This document shows positions 1 to 8,128 of a stretch of 64,000 bases of DNA, piece by piece. The notes under the pieces are model-generated. The model had not been told where the DNA came from, did no database searches, and saw only the letters and a list, made by a program, of their open reading frames with translations. This DNA comes from Methylobacterium oryzae. GTDB taxonomy: Bacteria; Pseudomonadota; Alphaproteobacteria; Rhizobiales; Beijerinckiaceae. Numbering within the stretch: position 1 is the stretch's first letter; each line of letters begins with the position of its first letter. Both the position numbers and the translations under genes were made by a program. The stretch spans positions 936,501 through 1,000,500 of the forward strand of contig NZ_CP090349.1 of the NCBI RefSeq assembly GCF_021398735.1. Reading direction: 5' to 3'.

Positions 1-413
1 AGACCGCTGGCGCCGCGGCCAAGCTCCGCGAGCTGATCGCGCTCGGCGGCGACGCGGTCGTGGGCCCCTGGGACGGCGAGGAGGCGATCACCCTGATGGC
101 CGACCTCGACGCCGGCGCGACGGGTGCGATGACCGGCGGCGGCTACCCGGACGGCATCCGCCAGATCACCGACGCCTACGCGGCCGGGCGCCGGGAGGAG
201 GCGATGGACGCCTACGCGCGCTGGCTGCCGCTGATCAACTACGAGAACCGGCAGTGCGGCCTGCTCGCCTGCAAGGCGCTCATGGCCGAGGGCGGGGTGA
301 TCGCGAGCGAGACCGCGCGGCTGCCGATCCAGCCCCTGCACCCGGCGACGCGGGCCGGCCTGATCGAGCTCGCCCGGCGGAACGACGCGCTGGTCCTGCG
401 CTGGGGCCGCTGA
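1..413 (+). CDS. DapA-family aldolase/dihydrodipicolinate synthase-like protein, 3' end only
   Basis: The reading frame is open from base 3 to the TGA at 411-413, so about 136 C-terminal residues are visible and the start lies upstream of the window. The visible part is the end of a (beta/alpha)8 barrel of the dihydrodipicolinate synthase / N-acetylneuraminate lyase family: a glycine-rich GAMTGGGYPDG segment followed by helices with an NYENRQ stretch. In this family a Schiff-base lysine binds pyruvate or another 2-keto acid, but that lysine and the substrate-defining residues are outside the window. Family assignment is fairly secure; the substrate cannot be told. It converges on the aminotransferase that ends at 430. 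Confidence 0.75.
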   Translation, partial: TAGAAAKLRELIALGGDAVVGPWDGEEAITLMADLDAGATGAMTGGGYPDGIRQITDAYAAGRREEAMDAYARWLPLINYENRQCGLLACKALMAEGGVIASETARLPIQPLHPATRAGLIELARRNDALVLRWGR

Positions 414-429
414 GCCGCCTCCGCCCGAC

Positions 430-1650
430 TCAGTGCGCCGCCGCGGCCGGCGCCCGGGTCCCGAGCACGCCCGCGAGCCGGCGCACCGCCTCCCGCGCCA
501 GGTCCGGGCTGATGGCGAAGCACATCCGCACCAGGCCCTCGCCCTCGGGTCCGAAGGCGGTGCCGGGCGCCACGCCGACCTTGGCCTCCCGCAGCAGGCG
601 CAGCGCCAGGTCGAGGCTCGGCTCGTCGCCGCCCATCCGGGCCATGAGGTAGAAGGCCCCGTCCGGCGGCGCGACCGTGACGCCCGGCAGGCGCGACAGC
701 CCTTCCACCAGGATCGCCCGGGCCTCGGCGCAGCGATCCACCATCGTGCGGATGAAGCCGTCGCCCTCCTCGAGGGCCGCGATGCAGGCGTGCTGGACGA
801 AGGTCGGGATCGAGGTGGTGCTGTACTGCCCGAGCTTGGCGAAGGTCGGTGCGAGGCCGCGGGGATAGATCACCCAGCCGGCCCGCCAGCCGGTCATCGC
901 CCAGTTCTTCGAGAAGGTGTTGGTCACGATCAGCCGGTCGTCCTCCGTGCAGATCTGCAGGAAGGACGGCGCGATCCGGTTGCCGTAGGTGAAGTGGGCA
1001 TAGACCTCGTCCGAGAGGATCCAGAGGCCGCGCTCCCGGGCGAGGTCGCGCAGGGCCGTCATCTCGGCGAGCGGCATGGTCCAGCCCGTCGGGTTCGAGG
1101 GCGAGTTCACCATGATCACCCGGGTGCGCGGTGTGATCGCCGCCGCGATGTCGGCGAGCGGCAGCGCGAAGCGCCCGTCCGGCAGGCGGCGATACGGCAC
1201 CGTCACGGGCACGCCGCCGGCGATGCGGACCGCCTCGCCGAGGTTGGGCCAGGCCGGGGAGGGGATGATCATCTCGTCGCCCGGCTCCAGCAGCACCTGG
1301 GCCGCCTGCATGATCGCGTTCATGCCACCCGCCGTGACGCCGAACCGGTCCGGCGGGATCTCCACGCCCCAGTGGCGGGCGTGGTAGGCGCCGAGCGCCG
1401 CCCGCAGCGCCGGCAGCCCCAGCGACGTGGTGTAGCGGGTGTGCCCGTCGAGCATCGCCCGGTGCGCGGCCTCGACGATGAAAGGCGGCGTCGGCAGGTC
1501 GCCCTCGCCAATCCACAGTTTCACCACCTCCGGGTCGTCCCGCCCGCGATCCGCCACGAGGCCGATCTGGCTCGTGCCGATGCCGCGGATGCGCGCCGAC
1601 AGCGCGGCGGCGAGATCGACGGGCGCGGCGGAGACGAGGGTGTCGGCCAT
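430..1650 (-). CDS. Pyridoxal-phosphate class I/II aminotransferase
   Basis: A 406-aa fold-type I PLP enzyme transferring an amino group between an amino acid and a 2-oxo acid in the cytosol. Visible family residues: NPTGW near 186-190 (Asn186 contacts the PLP ring), SDEVY at 213-217 (Asp214, Tyr217), the PLP lysine in TFSKNW (Lys248) and an Arg in GWRAG (Arg256). Length is normal for aspartate/aromatic-type aminotransferases. The ATG at 1648-1650 was chosen because the frame stays open far upstream only as a shadow of cydA; the protein naturally begins MADTLVS. The amino-acid substrate is not determined. It is divergent from the cytochrome bd operon, with a 258-bp spacer containing a palindrome. 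Confidence 0.88.
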   Translation of the reverse strand: MADTLVSAAPVDLAAALSARIRGIGTSQIGLVADRGRDDPEVVKLWIGEGDLPTPPFIVEAAHRAMLDGHTRYTTSLGLPALRAALGAYHARHWGVEIPPDRFGVTAGGMNAIMQAAQVLLEPGDEMIIPSPAWPNLGEAVRIAGGVPVTVPYRRLPDGRFALPLADIAAAITPRTRVIMVNSPSNPTGWTMPLAEMTALRDLARERGLWILSDEVYAHFTYGNRIAPSFLQICTEDDRLIVTNTFSKNWAMTGWRAGWVIYPRGLAPTFAKLGQYSTTSIPTFVQHACIAALEEGDGFIRTMVDRCAEARAILVEGLSRLPGVTVAPPDGAFYLMARMGGDEPSLDLALRLLREAKVGVAPGTAFGPEGEGLVRMCFAISPDLAREAVRRLAGVLGTRAPAAAAH

Positions 1651-1844
1651 GGCGGCGCGTGCTCTCCGTGCGTCGGGACGCGGCGTCCCGTCGCGCGGCG
1701 CGCGTCCAGGGGCCCGCGTGGTCCCGACCTGTAGGGAATGCCGAGACCCTGACGCGTTCGGGCGCGGACGTCCAGACCCCGAGGCCGGACCGACCCCGGA
1801 CGCCGGCGCATGGCCAGGGCGCCGCATCGGCGACACAGGATGTT

Positions 1845-1877
1845 TTGACTTTTCAGAAATTTCTGAAATTGCTATAC
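1845..1877 (+). promoter_or_regulatory. cydA promoter region with perfect 18-bp palindrome
   Basis: TTTCAGAAATTTCTGAAA at 1851-1868 is a perfect palindrome with 9-bp half-sites and is unusually AT-rich for this genome. It follows a TTGACT (1845-1850, -35-like) and precedes CTATAC (1872-1877, -10-like). The spacer between those two hexamers is 21 nt, longer than ideal, so the exact promoter is uncertain. The position, 41 nt before the cydA GTG, suits a dimeric repressor. The regulator at 4513-5091 is a candidate binder, but that is inference from proximity. Confidence 0.6.
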
Positions 1878-1908
1878 GCCGAGTCGCGCACAGAGCCGGA
1901 GGCACGAC

Positions 1909-3327
1909 GTGCTCGCCAACCTCGATCCCTTGATCCTCGCCCGCATCCAGTTCGGGTTCACGGTCGCCTTCCACATCGTGTTCCCGGCCTTCTCGATCGG
2001 CCTCGCGAGCTTCCTCGCCGTGCTGGAAGGGCTCTGGCTCGCCACCGGGCGCCAGGTCTTCATGGATCTGTTCAAGTACTGGCTCAAGATTTTCGCCATC
2101 GCCTTCGCGATGGGCGTCGTGTCCGGCCTGGTGATGTCCTACCAGTTCGGCACGAACTGGTCGGTCTTCTCCGACAAGACCGGCCCGGTGCTGGGGCCGA
2201 TGATGGCCTACGAGGTGCTCTCGGCCTTCTTCCTGGAGGCGGGCTTCCTCGGCGTGATGCTGTTCGGGATGCGCAAGGTCGGGCCGCGGCTGCACTTCGC
2301 GGCGACGCTGATGGTGGCGGTCGGGACCTGCTTCTCGGCGTTCTGGATCCTGGCGGTGAACTCGTGGATGCAGACGCCGGCGGGCTACGGCACGAATGCC
2401 GAGGGCCAGTTCGTGCCGCTGGACTGGTGGGCGATCGTGTTCAACCCGTCCTTCCCGTACCGCCTCGTGCACATGGTCCTGGCCGCCTACCTGACGACGG
2501 CCCTGGTGGTGGGCGCGGTCGGCGCGTGGCACCTCCTGCGCGACCGGGCCAACCCGGCCGCCCGGACGATGTTCTCGATGGCGATGTGGATGGCCGCCCT
2601 GGTCGCGCCGGTCCAGATCCTCGCGGGCGACGCGCACGGCCTCAACACCCTGGAGCACCAGCCCGCCAAGGTCATGGCCATGGAGGGCCACTTCCAGAGC
2701 CACCCGGACGGCGCGCCGCTGGTGCTGTTCGGCCTGCCCGACCAGGAGGCCGGGACGGTGCGCTACGCGGTCGAGATCCCGAAGCTGTCGTCGCTTGTGC
2801 TGAAGCACGCCCTCGACGCGCCCCTGAAGGGGCTCGACAGCCTGCCGCGGTCGGAATGGCCGCCGGTGCCGATCGTGTTCTGGTCGTTCCGCATCATGGT
2901 CGGCCTCGGGATGCTGATGCTGCTCCTGGGCGCGCTCAGCCTCCTCGCCCGCTGGCGCGGCACCCTCTACGCGTGGCGCCCCCTGCACCGGTTCGCGGTG
3001 GCCATGGGCCCGGCGGGCTTCGTGGCGGTGCTGGCCGGGTGGATCACCACCGAGGTCGGGCGCCAGCCCTACACGGTCTACGGACTGCTGCGCACGGCGC
3101 AGTCGGCCTCGCCGCTGCACGCGCCGGCGGTGGCGGCCTCGCTCACCGCCTTCGTGGTGATCTACTTCGCGGTCTTCGCCATGGGCACCGGCTACATGCT
3201 GCGCCTGATGGGCCAGCCCCCGCATGCCGGCGAGAGCGGGATCGAGCCCGGCGCGCCGATCCGGACGGCCGGCATCACGCCCGCCCCGGCGATCGACCCC
3301 GACCGCCACCTCCAGCCGGCCGAGTGA
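1909..3327 (+). CDS. cydA: Cytochrome bd-type ubiquinol oxidase subunit I (CydA/CioA)
   Basis: Membrane quinol:O2 oxidoreductase subunit carrying the haems; 472 aa, shorter than the 522 aa of the E. coli protein, consistent with the short Q-loop (CIO-like) class. Visible haem ligand candidates match the family: His22 in VAFHIVFP, His188 in RLVHMV, Met330 in FRIMVG. The Q-loop carries KVMAMEGH, which holds the Lys and Glu implicated in quinol binding. Multiple hydrophobic helices run throughout, and GWITTEVGRQP near the end is a strong family signature. Start is GTG at 1909. The subunit II gene follows 7 nt after the stop. The enzyme would give high-affinity or cyanide-tolerant respiration at the inner membrane. 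Confidence 0.96.
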   Translation: MLANLDPLILARIQFGFTVAFHIVFPAFSIGLASFLAVLEGLWLATGRQVFMDLFKYWLKIFAIAFAMGVVSGLVMSYQFGTNWSVFSDKTGPVLGPMMAYEVLSAFFLEAGFLGVMLFGMRKVGPRLHFAATLMVAVGTCFSAFWILAVNSWMQTPAGYGTNAEGQFVPLDWWAIVFNPSFPYRLVHMVLAAYLTTALVVGAVGAWHLLRDRANPAARTMFSMAMWMAALVAPVQILAGDAHGLNTLEHQPAKVMAMEGHFQSHPDGAPLVLFGLPDQEAGTVRYAVEIPKLSSLVLKHALDAPLKGLDSLPRSEWPPVPIVFWSFRIMVGLGMLMLLLGALSLLARWRGTLYAWRPLHRFAVAMGPAGFVAVLAGWITTEVGRQPYTVYGLLRTAQSASPLHAPAVAASLTAFVVIYFAVFAMGTGYMLRLMGQPPHAGESGIEPGAPIRTAGITPAPAIDPDRHLQPAE

Positions 3328-3334
3328 GGGACCC

Positions 3335-4342
3335 ATGGCCTACAGCTTCGACCTCACGGTGGTCTGGGCGCTCGTGATCGCCTTCGCGGTCTTCGCCTAC
3401 ATCGTCATGGACGGCTTCGATCTCGGCATCGGCCTCCTGTTCCCGGTCCTGCCGCCGGGCGCGGAGCGCGACACCGCCATGAACTCGGTCGCGCCGGTCT
3501 GGGACGGCAACGAGACCTGGCTGGTTCTCGGCGGCGGCGGCCTGTTCGCCGTCTTCCCCCTGGCCTACGCGGTGATCCTGCCGGCGCTCTACGCGCCGAT
3601 CATCGCGATGCTGCTCGGGCTGATCTTCCGCGGCGTCGCCTTCGAGTTCCGCTGGCGCGATCCCCGCCACCGCGCCGCCTGGGACGTGGCCTTCGCGGGC
3701 GGGTCGCTGGTGGCGGCCCTCGCCCAGGGCATCACGCTGGGCGCCCTCCTGCAGGGTATCGCGGTCGAGGGGCGGGCCTATGCCGGCGGCTGGTGGGACT
3801 GGCTCACGCCCTTCAGCGTCCTCGTCGGCGCGAGCCTGGTCGTCGCCTACGCGCTGCTCGGGGCGACGTGGCTGGTGATGCGCACCGAGGGCCTGCTCCA
3901 GCTGCGGGCCCGGCGCCTGGCCCTGCGCCTCACCGCGGCGACGGTGGCGGCCATCGCCCTCGTCAGCGCGGTGACGCCGTTCCTCCAGGGCCGCTACTAC
4001 GAGCGCTGGTTGGCGATGCCCAACGTGCTCGTCACCGCGCAGGTGCCGCTGCTCGTGGCGCTCGCGGCCTTCGCCCTCTGGCGCACCCTGCGGGGCGGCG
4101 CCGAGCGGGCCCCCTTCCTGATCGCGCTGGGGCTTTTCGCCCTGACCTTCCTGGGGCTGGGCATCAGCATCTTCCCCGACATCGTGCCGGGCCGGATCAC
4201 GATCTGGCAGGCGGCCGCCCCCGAGGCGAGCCAGTTCTTCCTGCTCGCCGGCGCCTCGGTTTTGATCCCGATCATCCTGTCCTACACCGCGTACGCGTAC
4301 TGGGTCTTCCGCGGCAAGGTCGACGCGCACGGATATCACTGA
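3335..4342 (+). CDS. cydB: Cytochrome bd-type ubiquinol oxidase subunit II (CydB/CioB)
   Basis: Integral membrane partner of subunit I, 335 aa. The N-terminus shows the family hallmarks: a first helix ending in YIVMDGFDLGIG, then SVAPVWDGNETWLV, then several long hydrophobic helices. The ATG at 3335 lies 7 nt after the cydA stop, preceded by GAGGG as ribosome binding site; an in-frame upstream start at 3224 would overlap cydA and is rejected. The stop overlaps the next gene's ATG by one base (TGATG), indicating translational coupling. Confidence 0.96.
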   Translation: MAYSFDLTVVWALVIAFAVFAYIVMDGFDLGIGLLFPVLPPGAERDTAMNSVAPVWDGNETWLVLGGGGLFAVFPLAYAVILPALYAPIIAMLLGLIFRGVAFEFRWRDPRHRAAWDVAFAGGSLVAALAQGITLGALLQGIAVEGRAYAGGWWDWLTPFSVLVGASLVVAYALLGATWLVMRTEGLLQLRARRLALRLTAATVAAIALVSAVTPFLQGRYYERWLAMPNVLVTAQVPLLVALAAFALWRTLRGGAERAPFLIALGLFALTFLGLGISIFPDIVPGRITIWQAAAPEASQFFLLAGASVLIPIILSYTAYAYWVFRGKVDAHGYH

Positions 4343-4464
4343 TGGCACCCGCAGCATCACAGCCCCTCTGGAAGCGCCTCGCGTGGTTCGCGGGGCTCTG
4401 GGCCTCCAGCATCGTCGGTCTCGGCTTCGTCGCGACGGTCCTCCGGTATTGGCTCAAGAGCTGA
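4342..4464 (+). CDS. DUF2474 small membrane subunit of cytochrome bd/CIO oxidase
   Basis: A 40-aa ORF that starts in the TGATG overlap with cydB. It reads as a short polar N-terminus, one hydrophobic helix (about residues 16-33) and a C-terminal YWLKS tail, with W10, W14 and W19 before or within the helix. This is the pattern of DUF2474 proteins found behind cioAB/cydAB, analogous in position and size to CydX, the small subunit that stabilises the bd haem site in E. coli. The functional parallel is inferred. It is too short for routine gene callers. Confidence 0.85.
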   Translation: MAPAASQPLWKRLAWFAGLWASSIVGLGFVATVLRYWLKS

Positions 4465-4512
4465 TAGACCGGGGGGCGCCCGCCTGACCTCTCCCCGCGT
4501 CGGATCCCTGCC

Positions 4513-5091
4513 GTGCAGCTGCCCCCGCTCGTCCAGACCTTCGTGCTGCATTTCGGCGAGATGGGCTCGCGCTGGGGCATCAACCGGACCGTGGGGCAGA
4601 TCTACGCCCTGCTGTTCGTGGCCGAGCGGCCGCTCAACGCCGACGAGATCGTCGAGCGGCTCGGGGTGTCGCGCTCCAACGTCAGCATGGGCCTGAAGGA
4701 GCTCCAGGCCTGGAACCTCGTCCGGCTCCAGCACCGGCCCGGCGACCGGCGCGACTACTTCACGACGCCCGAGGACATCTGGCAGATCGTCCGCACCCTG
4801 GTCGAGGAGCGCAAGAAGCGCGAGGTCGACCCGACGCTGACCCTCCTGCGCGAACTCCTGATGCAGGAGCCGGCGACCGAGGAGGAGCGGCACGCCCAGG
4901 CGCGCCTGCGCGAGATGCACGACCTCTTCGAGCTGTTCGCCGGCTGGTACGCGGACGTGCGCCGCCTCGACACCGAGCGCCTCGTCCAGCTCCTGACCCT
5001 CGGCTCGAAGGTCCAGAAGGTCCTGGAGATGAAGGATCGCCTGACCCGCCTGCCGGGCCGGATCGGCGGCCGGTCGGCCAAGTCGGACTGA
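4513..5091 (+). CDS. GbsR/MarR-type transcriptional regulator
   Basis: A 192-aa protein with a winged helix-turn-helix at about residues 20-85: GINRTVGQIYALLF, then ADEIVERLGVSRSNVSMGLKEL as the recognition region, then a wing around HRPGDRRDYF. The C-terminal half is helical and polar. The GINRTVGQIYALLF pattern is typical of the GbsR-like branch of the MarR superfamily. Start GTG at 4513, 48 nt after the DUF2474 gene and on the same strand, so it may be cotranscribed with the oxidase and control it; the palindrome at 1851-1868 is a candidate target. Ligand unknown. Confidence 0.82.
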   Translation: MQLPPLVQTFVLHFGEMGSRWGINRTVGQIYALLFVAERPLNADEIVERLGVSRSNVSMGLKELQAWNLVRLQHRPGDRRDYFTTPEDIWQIVRTLVEERKKREVDPTLTLLRELLMQEPATEEERHAQARLREMHDLFELFAGWYADVRRLDTERLVQLLTLGSKVQKVLEMKDRLTRLPGRIGGRSAKSD

Positions 5092-5107
5092 GCCGCCTCG
5101 CGGCCGA

Positions 5108-5803
5108 TCAGGCCTCGGCGAGCGCCCCCCGGTAGAGGGCGATGAGCGAGGCGCCGACATGCTCGATGTGGCGCCGCAGGCACGCGGCCGCCGCCTCGAA
5201 CGCGCGGTCCTCGCACAGGGCCAGGATCTGCGCGTGCTCGCTGACCGCGCGGGTCGCGTCCTCGGAGGTCGCGATCTGCAGCCGCGTCGGCCGCTCGCAA
5301 TCCTGCAGCAGCGCGGACACGATCGCCAGCGACCGCGGCCGGCCGGCGTGCCGGATCAGGTCGAGGTGGAAGCGGCTGTTCAGGTCGCCCCACCGGAGGA
5401 CCTGACCGGTCTCCAGCGCCGCGCCGTACTCCTTCGAGAGGGCGTCGAGATCGCGGATGTCGTCGGGGGTCAGGTGCGGGGCGGAGAGCAGGAGCAGTTC
5501 CGGCTCGAGCTGGACGCGCAGCTGGAAGATGTCCTCGACCTCCTGCAGCGAGAGGCCCGTCACGACCGCCCCGCGATGCGGCACGATCCGCACGAGCTTG
5601 CTGGCTTCCAGCTGCAGCAGGGCCTCGCGCACCGGGATCCGGCTGATCCCGAACTCCTCCGCCAGGGCGTCCTGGCGCAGCTGCACCCCCGGCGGCAGTT
5701 CACCGTTCAGGATCTGCTCGCGGAGCGAGTCCGCGACGGCCGCCGCCACGGTCTTGTGCCGCAATCGGTCGGGTGCGGGACGTCCGGGGACCACAGGGGA
5801 CAT
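5108..5803 (-). CDS. GntR-family (FCD domain) transcriptional regulator
   Basis: A 231-aa FadR-subfamily regulator. The N-terminal winged HTH (about residues 16-84) includes LREQILNGELPPGVQL, DALAEEFGISRIPVREAL and a GAVV wing. The C-terminal all-helical FCD ligand domain follows (about 90-225) with the usual acidic and histidine positions. The frame is open upstream, but the ATG at 5803 is chosen because GAGG sits 5 nt before it and a palindromic operator lies just upstream. Using the next ATG upstream (5848) would place the operator inside the coding sequence. The regulated pathway is not obvious from its neighbours: it converges on the GbsR gene and a LysR gene lies upstream on the same strand. 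Confidence 0.88.
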   Translation of the reverse strand: MSPVVPGRPAPDRLRHKTVAAAVADSLREQILNGELPPGVQLRQDALAEEFGISRIPVREALLQLEASKLVRIVPHRGAVVTGLSLQEVEDIFQLRVQLEPELLLLSAPHLTPDDIRDLDALSKEYGAALETGQVLRWGDLNSRFHLDLIRHAGRPRSLAIVSALLQDCERPTRLQIATSEDATRAVSEHAQILALCEDRAFEAAAACLRRHIEHVGASLIALYRGALAEA

Positions 5804-5820
5804 CAACGCCTCAGAAGAAT

Positions 5821-5836
5821 CGTATACATTTATACG
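5821..5836. promoter_or_regulatory. Candidate autoregulatory GntR operator
   Basis: CGTATA-catt-TATACG, an inverted repeat with perfect 6-bp arms, lies 18-33 nt upstream of the GntR start codon. GTATAC-type half-sites are common for FadR/VanR-subfamily GntR proteins, so autoregulation is the simplest reading. Confidence 0.6.
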
Positions 5837-6075
5837 CGGCACGCTCATGCCCGGAAATTCCGTGGCTGTCCAATGCCAGATTGCCTTCGATAAACTTGAA
5901 GTTGGCTCACCCGGGGTTCGCAACCGCGCGGTAGGTCTCGGCGGTTCTCCCGGAGACGGAACAGCAAGGAGCAGGCCGTTGCCGGAGGCGCACGTGCTCG
6001 CCGGTAACGCACCTTCGTGAATACGGCATTGATCCAAGTAAATGACGCGCTCGGATCGAGCGCGCCGGCGCGGAT

Positions 6076-7014
6076 TCACCGATTCGTCGAATCGTGCCGG
6101 AGGGGCGGCGCGGCCCAGGGTGCCTGGCCGAGGGTCTGGGCGAGATGGGCGATCAGGGCCGTCACCCGCGCCGGCCGCGGATCGCCCGGCGGCATGACGA
6201 GGTGCAGGGCGATCGGCGGCGGCGACCAGTCCGGCAGCACCCGCTCGAGGCGCCCGGCTTCGAGGTCGTCCCAGATCATGAAGTCGGGCTGCAGGGCGAG
6301 TCCGAGGCCGGCCCGCAGCGCCGGCGCCAGCGCCTCGGCGTTGTTCGCCCGGAGCTGGCCCGCCGGAACCACGACGGCCTCCGCGCCGCTCCCGTCCACG
6401 AAGCGCCAGCGGTCGGGTGTCGGCAGGTAGGCGTAGCCGAGGCAGGTGTGGCGGACGAGGTCGTCCGGGTGCCCGGGCCGGCCGTGCCGGTCGAGATAGG
6501 CGGGCGTGGCGACCAGCGAGCGGCGGATCTCGCAGAGCCGGCGCGCGCGCAGGGAGGAATCGGGCAGGGCCGCGATGCGCAGCCCGATGTCGAACCCGCC
6601 GCCGACGAGGTCGACGACCGCGTCCGACAGGTGGAGATCCACCGACACGGCCGGGTACTCCCGGAGGAAGGCCGGCAGGGTCGGGGCCACGTGCATCACC
6701 CCGAAGGTCATCGGCGCCGCGAGCCGCACGAGGCCGCGCGGCTCCGCGGCGCCCGCCGTCGCCAGCGCCTCCGCGGCCTCGCCCTCGGCGAGGATGCGCG
6801 CGGCGCCGTCCTTGGCGGCCTGCCCGGCCTCGGTGAGGGCGAGCTTCCGCGACGTGCGGTTGAACAGGCGGGCGCCGATCCGGAGTTCGAGCCGGCTCAC
6901 CGCCTTCGAGACCGTGGCCTTCGACAGGCCGAGCTCCGCGGCGGCGCGGCCGAAGGAGCCGGTCTCCACCACCTTGGCGAACACGGCCCAGGCCTCGAAA
7001 TCGGGCAGTCTCAT
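6076..7014 (-). CDS. LysR-family transcriptional regulator
   Basis: A 312-aa LysR-type regulator. HTH at about residues 5-62 ([32 protein letters not shown]), then a linker helix and a periplasmic-binding-protein-like effector domain (about 90-295). It is divergent from the VOC dioxygenase gene at 7134 with a 119-bp shared control region that contains an inverted repeat. That is the classic LysR layout, so it most likely controls the downstream detoxification operon. The inducer is not visible; quinones or other electrophiles are an inference from the target genes. Confidence 0.92.
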   Translation of the reverse strand: MRLPDFEAWAVFAKVVETGSFGRAAAELGLSKATVSKAVSRLELRIGARLFNRTSRKLALTEAGQAAKDGAARILAEGEAAEALATAGAAEPRGLVRLAAPMTFGVMHVAPTLPAFLREYPAVSVDLHLSDAVVDLVGGGFDIGLRIAALPDSSLRARRLCEIRRSLVATPAYLDRHGRPGHPDDLVRHTCLGYAYLPTPDRWRFVDGSGAEAVVVPAGQLRANNAEALAPALRAGLGLALQPDFMIWDDLEAGRLERVLPDWSPPPIALHLVMPPGDPRPARVTALIAHLAQTLGQAPWAAPPLRHDSTNR

Positions 7015-7025
7015 CGATCAGATCC

Positions 7026-7042
7026 GGAAACGATAGGTTTCC
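7026..7042. promoter_or_regulatory. Inverted repeat in the LysR / dioxygenase divergent promoter
   Basis: GGAAAC-gatag-GTTTCC has perfect 6-bp arms and is centred 20 nt upstream of the LysR ATG and about 100 nt upstream of the dioxygenase ATG. A further GTTTC half-site lies at 7046-7050. The size and place suit a LysR binding site. Confidence 0.55.
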
Positions 7043-7133
7043 ACCGTTTCTATTTTCGCCGCCCATGGCAAGGGGCACATTCCCGTCATCGCAACAGGCC
7101 GCCCGCCGCGGCCTTCCGTCGGGAGACATCGCC

Positions 7134-8057
7134 ATGGTTCAGACCGGCCTCCACCACGTCACGGCCTTTTCCGGGCCGGCCCTGCGCAACCTCGACTTCC
7201 ACACCCGAATCCTCGGGCTGCGTCTGGTGAAGAAGACCGTCAATTTCGACGATCCGGGCACCTACCACCTGTACTACGGCGACGCGGCCGGGCGGCCCGG
7301 CACGATCCTGACCTTCTTCCCCGTCGAGCACGCCGCGCCGGGCCGGGTCGGGATCGGCGAGACCCAGGAGACGGCCTTCCGGGTTCCCCGCGCCTCCATC
7401 GGCTGGTGGACCCACCGGCTCATCGAGAAGGGCGTGGCCCACGAGCCGCTGGTCCAGGTCTTCGGCGCGCCGACGCTGCGCTTCCGCGACCCGGACGGCA
7501 TGATGCTCGCGCTGGTGGGCGTCGATGTCGGCGACGCGGAGGGCTGGGCGTCGAGCGAGGTGCCGGCCGAGCACGCGATCCGCGGCCTGCACGGCGTCAC
7601 GCTCCTCCTCGACAGGGCCGAGGCGACCGCCGCGATCCTCACGGAGGTGCTCGGGCTGGAAGAGGTCGGCCGCGAGGGCAACCTGATCCGCTTCGCGGGC
7701 AGCGCCGAGCTCGGCGGTCTCGTCACCCTGCGGGCCGTCGGCGGGTTCCTGCCCGGCCGCCCGGGGGCGGGCTCGGTCCACCACATCGCGTTCCGGGCGG
7801 CGGACGACGCCGCGCAGGCCGCGATGGGCCGGGCGCTCGCGGCGCGGGGGCTCCACGTCACCGAGCAGCGCGACCGCCAGTACTTCCGCTCGATCTACTT
7901 CCGCGAGCCCGGCGGCGTGCTGTTCGAGATCGCCACCGACGCGCCCGGCTTCGCGGTGGACGAGCCGATCGAGGCCCTCGGCCAGGCCCTCAAGCTCCCC
8001 GCCGGCCTCGAGCCGCACCGGGCCGAGATCGAGGCCGTCCTGCCGAAGGTCGCCTGA
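7134..8057 (+). CDS. VOC-family ring-cleaving dioxygenase (MhqO-like)
   Basis: A 307-aa protein with two vicinal-oxygen-chelate modules. The first begins GLHHVTAFSG and continues through FHTRILGLRLVKKTVNFDDP; the second begins IRGLHGVTLLLD and ends with IYFREPGGVLFEIATD. The two HxV histidines and the C-terminal glutamate are the usual metal ligands. The family contains MhqO and related dioxygenases that open hydroquinone-type rings. It is first in a same-strand run with an esterase, DoxX and a haloperoxidase-type hydrolase. The MhqO-plus-hydrolase pairing resembles the Bacillus mhq quinone-resistance operon. Substrate inferred. Confidence 0.85.
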   Translation: MVQTGLHHVTAFSGPALRNLDFHTRILGLRLVKKTVNFDDPGTYHLYYGDAAGRPGTILTFFPVEHAAPGRVGIGETQETAFRVPRASIGWWTHRLIEKGVAHEPLVQVFGAPTLRFRDPDGMMLALVGVDVGDAEGWASSEVPAEHAIRGLHGVTLLLDRAEATAAILTEVLGLEEVGREGNLIRFAGSAELGGLVTLRAVGGFLPGRPGAGSVHHIAFRAADDAAQAAMGRALAARGLHVTEQRDRQYFRSIYFREPGGVLFEIATDAPGFAVDEPIEALGQALKLPAGLEPHRAEIEAVLPKVA

Positions 8058-8074
8058 GCCGCGACACCACCATG

Positions 8075-8100
8075 CCCGCCCCGCGCCCGCGCGGGGCGGG
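8075..8100 (+). repeat. Intercistronic 11-bp GC hairpin
   Basis: CCCGCCCCGCG-cccg-CGCGGGGCGGG is a perfect stem between the dioxygenase stop (8057) and the esterase ATG (8129). No T-run follows, so it is more likely an mRNA-stability or partial-termination element than an intrinsic terminator. Confidence 0.45.
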
Positions 8101-8128
8101 ACCTCTCCCCGTCACCCGTGAGGCCATC

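Noticed and set aside
430..3336. A 968-codon open frame on the minus strand
   Set aside because: Only the part to 1650 reads as an aminotransferase. The rest is the antisense of cydA, low-complexity His/Arg/Glu/Gln-rich sequence typical of GC-rich shadow frames.
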